DNA of 11,453 bases, taken from positions 1 to 11,453 of the forward strand of contig WQWK01000042.1 in assembly GCA_009785395.1 (NCBI GenBank), read 5' to 3'. This stretch comes from Conexibacteraceae bacterium (lineage in GTDB: Bacteria > Actinomycetota > Thermoleophilia > Solirubrobacterales > Solirubrobacteraceae). The notes beneath the pieces were generated by a model, which made no database searches, had not been told where the DNA came from, and saw only the letters and a list, made by a program, of their open reading frames with translations. The position numbers and the translations under genes were made by a program. Below are positions 8,724 through 11,453 of this stretch, piece after piece. Each line of letters opens with the position of its first letter. Positions within the stretch are counted from its first letter, which is position 1.

Positions 8724-9488
8724 ATGACCACACGCGATTGGGATGCGGCCACCTACCACGAGATCTCCGCGCCGCAGCAGAGCTGGGCGCGAGAGCAGCT
8801 CGAGCGCCTGAAGCTGCGCGGCGACGAGGTCGTGCTCGACGCCGGCTGCGGCTCGGGCAAGGTCACGGCGATGCTGGCGGAGCTGGTGCCGGATGGGCGT
8901 GTCTACGCGGTCGACGCGGCGCCGTCGATGGTCGAGCACACACAGCAGGCACTCGGTGGCAGGGTCACAGCGCTCTGCCAGGACCTGACGGAGCTCCAGC
9001 TGCCCGAGCGGGTCGACGCGATCTTCTCGAACGCCACCTTCCACTGGATCCCGGATCACCCGAAGCTGTTCGACAGGCTCGCGGCGGCGCTGAAGCCGGG
9101 CGGACAGCTCGTCGCGCAGTGCGGCGGCTTCGGCAACATCGACGGCTTCCGCGTGCTCGCCGACGAGGTCGCCGCCAGCGGCGAGTTCGCGCCCTACTTC
9201 ACAGACTGGGAGGGCCCGTGGAACTACGCGCGCGCAGACATAACCGCCGAGCGCCTGGACAGGGCGGGCTTCATGGACATCGAGACCTGGCTCGAGCCGC
9301 GGCCGACAGAGCTCGATGACCCGGAGCCGTTCGTGCGCACCGTCTGCCTCGTGCGCCACCTGGACGTGCTCCCCGAGGACCTCCATCAGCCGTTCATCCG
9401 GGCCGTGCTGGCGCGCGCGGGCACGCCACTCACACTCGAGTACGTGCGGCTGAACATGGTCGCGCGCCGGTCCGAGGCGACGGCGTGA
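8724..9488 (+). CDS. Class I SAM-dependent methyltransferase, trans-aconitate methyltransferase-like
   Basis: Predicted small-molecule carboxyl methyltransferase of 254 residues. SAM-binding motif I is VLDAGCGSGKVT (37-48), the ribose-binding acid is D64 in YAVDAAPSMV, then FSNATFHWIPDH (101-112) and the post-motif LKPGGQLVAQCGG (123-135). The last third (about 155-245, with DWEGPWNYAR and RPTELDDPEPFVRT) resembles trans-aconitate 2-methyltransferase (Tam), which methylates aconitase-type by-products; the yeast counterpart Tmt1 also acts on 3-isopropylmalate. Placement 9 nt after leuD makes a leucine-pathway acid a reasonable but unproven substrate. The stop overlaps the GTG of the following ABC ATPase (GTGA), so a role tied to export is the competing idea. 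The family assignment is firm for the fold and moderate for the Tam subgroup. Confidence 0.85.
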   Translation: MTTRDWDAATYHEISAPQQSWAREQLERLKLRGDEVVLDAGCGSGKVTAMLAELVPDGRVYAVDAAPSMVEHTQQALGGRVTALCQDLTELQLPERVDAIFSNATFHWIPDHPKLFDRLAAALKPGGQLVAQCGGFGNIDGFRVLADEVAASGEFAPYFTDWEGPWNYARADITAERLDRAGFMDIETWLEPRPTELDDPEPFVRTVCLVRHLDVLPEDLHQPFIRAVLARAGTPLTLEYVRLNMVARRSEATA

Positions 9489-10264
9489 GCGCCCCGGCGC
9501 AGGCGGCGCTTGAAGTCAGGGATCTCATCAAGCGCTACCCGAACGGCGTCGAGGCCCTGAAGGGCGTCTCACTCGAAATCGGCGCCGGTGAGTTCTTCGG
9601 GCTGCTCGGACCCAACGGGGCCGGGAAGTCCACGATGATCCACTGCATCACGGGCCTCGCGCGACCCACATCGGGGACCGTGAAGGTGCTCGGCAACGAT
9701 GCGGTCAACCACTACCGCAAGGCACGGCAATCCGTGGGGCTCGCCCCCCAGGAGATCAACCTCGACATGTTCCTGACGGTCGAGGAGACGCTCGACATGC
9801 ACGGCGGCTACTTCGGCATGAGCAAGGCCGACCGCCGCGAGCGCACCACCGAACTGCTCGAGGCCTTCTCGCTGACGAGCAAGCGCAAGGACAGCACGCG
9901 TACCCTGTCCGGCGGCATGAAGCGCCGGCTGACGCTCGCCCGCGCGCTGATGCACCGCCCGCGGCTGCTGATCCTGGACGAGCCGACGGCCGGTGTCGAC
10001 ATCGAACTGCGACTCGAGCTCTGGCAGTACATCGAGAAGATCAACGCCGAGGGCACGAGCATCATGCTGACGACTCACTACCTGGAGGAGGCCGAGCGCC
10101 TCTGCGACCACATCGCGTTCATCAACGACGGTGAGATCGCCGCCCAGGGCACGATCCCGGAGCTGTCCGCCCGTTACGGCGTCGACACGCTCGAGGACGC
10201 CTATCTCGTGCTCGTCGGCCGCCAGGAGCTCTCACGCGCGCACGTCACTAGCGAGGCGGCATGA
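9485..10264 (+). CDS. ABC transporter ATP-binding protein (ABC-2 exporter type)
   Basis: Nucleotide-binding subunit that powers the permease encoded next. All ABC motifs are present in the 259 residues: Walker A GPNGAGKST (42-50), Q-loop Q89, signature LSGGM (141-145), Walker B LLILDEP (161-167) with catalytic E166, D-loop AGVD (169-172) and switch H198. The sequence is of the DrrA/NodI/YadG-like class that pairs with ABC-2 permeases for export of drugs, lipids or polysaccharides; the substrate cannot be read from sequence. Start GTG 9485 overlaps the methyltransferase stop (GTGA) with GAGG 7 nt upstream, and its own TGA overlaps the permease ATG (ATGA at 10261-10264), so three genes are translationally chained. 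Confidence 0.94.
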   Translation: MSAPAQAALEVRDLIKRYPNGVEALKGVSLEIGAGEFFGLLGPNGAGKSTMIHCITGLARPTSGTVKVLGNDAVNHYRKARQSVGLAPQEINLDMFLTVEETLDMHGGYFGMSKADRRERTTELLEAFSLTSKRKDSTRTLSGGMKRRLTLARALMHRPRLLILDEPTAGVDIELRLELWQYIEKINAEGTSIMLTTHYLEEAERLCDHIAFINDGEIAAQGTIPELSARYGVDTLEDAYLVLVGRQELSRAHVTSEAA

Positions 10265-11028
10265 ACGCCTCACAGATCACCCTTCTCGCGCTGATCCGGC
10301 GCGAGGTGAGCCGCTTCATGAAGATCAAGCGCCAAACGCTGGGCGGGCCGCTGCTCGAGACATTCCTCTACATCGCCGTGTTCGGCGCTGCGCTCGGCTC
10401 GCGGATCCACGAGCTCCACGGATACCGGTACATCGTGTTCGTGATCCCGGGGCTGATCATGATGGCGCTGGCGGTGAACGCCTTCTCCAACAACTCCTCA
10501 TCGATCCTGCAGCAGAAGTTCACGCACTCGATCGACGACCAGCTGTCCTCACCGGCCTCGCCGCTGCAGCTGCTGCTGGGGTTCACGCTCGGCGGCTTCA
10601 TCCGCGGCTTCCTGGTCGCGACGCTGACGTTCGTCGTGGCGGTTGCGCTGGTCTCGCTGCCGGTGGCCCAGCCGCTGGTGCTGATCCCGTCGCTCGTGCT
10701 GGTCGGGCTGTTCTTCTCCCAGTGCGGCGTGCTCGTCGGCGTGCGCGCCGAGCAGTTCGACGACGTCGCGCTCTACCAGACGTTCGTGCTGCAGCCGCTG
10801 ATCATGCTCGGGGGCGTGTTCTACGGCGCGTCGCTGCTGCCCGAGCCGTGGCGGACGATCACGCACTTCAACCCGATCTACTACATGATCGCGCTGGTCC
10901 GCTACGGGTTCATCGGCTACGAGGACACGAACATCCTGTTCTCGTTCGTGTTCCTCGCGGTCGTCACCGCCGCGCTGCTCGCCTTCAACTACCGGATCTT
11001 CGCCACCGGGCGGTATCTGCGGAGCTGA
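10261..11028 (+). CDS. ABC-2 type transporter permease
   Basis: Membrane half of the exporter with the preceding ATPase. The 255 residues show about six hydrophobic segments (roughly 30-46, 57-77, 105-131, 135-160, 171-190, 225-243), a standard ABC-2 permease. The end of the fifth segment leads into the family signature LLPEPWRTITHFNPIYYMI (192-210), followed by ALVRYGFIGY, very like the YadH/NodJ group. No signal peptide. Start ATG overlaps the ATPase stop. A short hairpin covers its stop codon. Transported compound unknown; a homodimer with two copies of the ATPase is the expected complex. Confidence 0.92.
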   Translation: MNASQITLLALIRREVSRFMKIKRQTLGGPLLETFLYIAVFGAALGSRIHELHGYRYIVFVIPGLIMMALAVNAFSNNSSSILQQKFTHSIDDQLSSPASPLQLLLGFTLGGFIRGFLVATLTFVVAVALVSLPVAQPLVLIPSLVLVGLFFSQCGVLVGVRAEQFDDVALYQTFVLQPLIMLGGVFYGASLLPEPWRTITHFNPIYYMIALVRYGFIGYEDTNILFSFVFLAVVTAALLAFNYRIFATGRYLRS

Positions 11029-11040
11029 GCGGGGCTCAGC
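11024..11040 (+). terminator. Small hairpin at the end of the ABC operon
   Basis: GCTGAGC (11024-11030) pairs with GCTCAGC (11034-11040) across a GGG loop, 7 bp, overlapping the permease stop codon and followed by GAGCGTTTCT. It may weakly terminate the methyltransferase-ABC transcript before the next gene. Confidence 0.42.
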
Positions 11041-11051
11041 GAGCGTTTCTG

Positions 11052-11057
11052 TACTCT
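11052..11057 (+). promoter_or_regulatory. Predicted -10 element of the MMPL-type gene
   Basis: TACTCT fits TANNNT and ends 8 nt before the GTG at 11066, with no Shine-Dalgarno between (GAGAT only). No good -35 is visible. Another candidate leaderless start. Confidence 0.35.
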
Positions 11058-11065
11058 CGCGAGAT

Positions 11066-11453
11066 GTGACTCGGGGGATCTCGGTAAACGCCGCGTACGA
11101 GGCGCTGGCGCGCTTCGTAGTCAGGTTCAGATGGGCGATCGTCGTCTTCTGGCTGCTCGTGCTCGTCGTCACGAGCGCCGCGTTGCCGTCGCTCAGCAGC
11201 GAGGTCAACGACAACAACAGCGCGTTCCTGTCATCCAGCGAGCCGAGCGCGAAGGCGGCCACACTCGCCACGCCGCTGCTCGGCGCCGGCGCCAACGGCG
11301 GCGTCACCCCGGTCACGATCGTCGCCGCCACCACCACCGGTCACCTGACCCAGGCCGACCTGCAGTCGATCGAGCGCCTCACCACGCTGGTGCGTTCGGT
11401 CGACCGCGTCGACTCCGCGCAGCTCGCGGGCCTCTCGGCCGACGGCGCGGCCG
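11066..11453 (+). CDS. MMPL/RND-family membrane protein, N-terminal part (continues past window)
   Basis: An open frame runs from GTG 11066 to the window edge (129 complete codons). It begins with a short cytosolic stretch, then FRWAIVVFWLLVLVVTSAAL (residues 21-40) as the first membrane segment, followed by LPSLSSEVNDNNSAFLSSSEPS, the typical start of the first periplasmic/extracellular loop of MmpL-like RND transporters. Such proteins export lipids or drugs in actinomycetes, usually with a length of 700 or more residues, so only a fraction is here. ATG at 11064 is followed at once by TGA and cannot be the start; GTG 11066 is the furthest sensible start. A -10-like TACTCT lies 8 nt before it. 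Function beyond the family is not predictable from this piece. Confidence 0.78.
   Translation, partial: MTRGISVNAAYEALARFVVRFRWAIVVFWLLVLVVTSAALPSLSSEVNDNNSAFLSSSEPSAKAATLATPLLGAGANGGVTPVTIVAATTTGHLTQADLQSIERLTTLVRSVDRVDSAQLAGLSADGAA

Overview
The window is GC-rich, densely packed bacterial DNA with many GTG/TTG starts, ATGA/GTGA start-stop overlaps and several probable leaderless transcripts. The phosphoserine aminotransferase is of the actinobacterial type. Together this suggests an actinomycete, possibly a deep-branching one such as Thermoleophilia/Solirubrobacterales; that lower-rank placement is an impression, not a proof. It looks like an ordinary chromosomal biosynthetic locus: I see no mobile element, tRNA, rRNA, CRISPR array or phage gene.

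Layout. (1) 1-420 is the 3' end of ilvC (branched-chain amino acid pathway). (2) 550-3302 is a translationally coupled serC-serA pair (two steps of serine synthesis), closed by a strong hairpin at 3311-3334. (3) 3342-5076 is leuA with an unlisted 17-codon leucine-rich leader peptide ahead of it, apparently read from a leaderless transcript, plus RNA complementarity between the leader's Leu codons and the region just before the leuA ribosome binding site. (4) 5089-5958 is a patatin-like hydrolase on the minus strand, divergent from an XRE-cupin regulator (6085-6693); the 126-bp gap between them carries two different inverted repeats. (5) 6763-8714 is leuC-leuD, preceded by a strong hairpin that can compete with an alternative one. 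(6) 8724-11028 is a three-gene overlapping run: a trans-aconitate-methyltransferase-like enzyme, an ABC ATPase and an ABC-2 permease. (7) The window ends in the N-terminus of an MMPL/RND-type membrane protein.

How it works together. KARI, isopropylmalate synthase and isopropylmalate isomerase supply valine/isoleucine and leucine precursors; serC-serA make phosphoserine from 3-phosphoglycerate. leuB (isopropylmalate dehydrogenase) is not in the window. The leader in front of leuA points to control by leucine supply through ribosome stalling, probably acting on leuA translation because no U-tract terminator is visible. The methyltransferase directly behind leuCD belongs to a family whose yeast member methylates 3-isopropylmalate, so a link to leucine intermediates is possible but unproven. 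The most interesting signal is the leuA leader; most of the protein genes themselves are standard.
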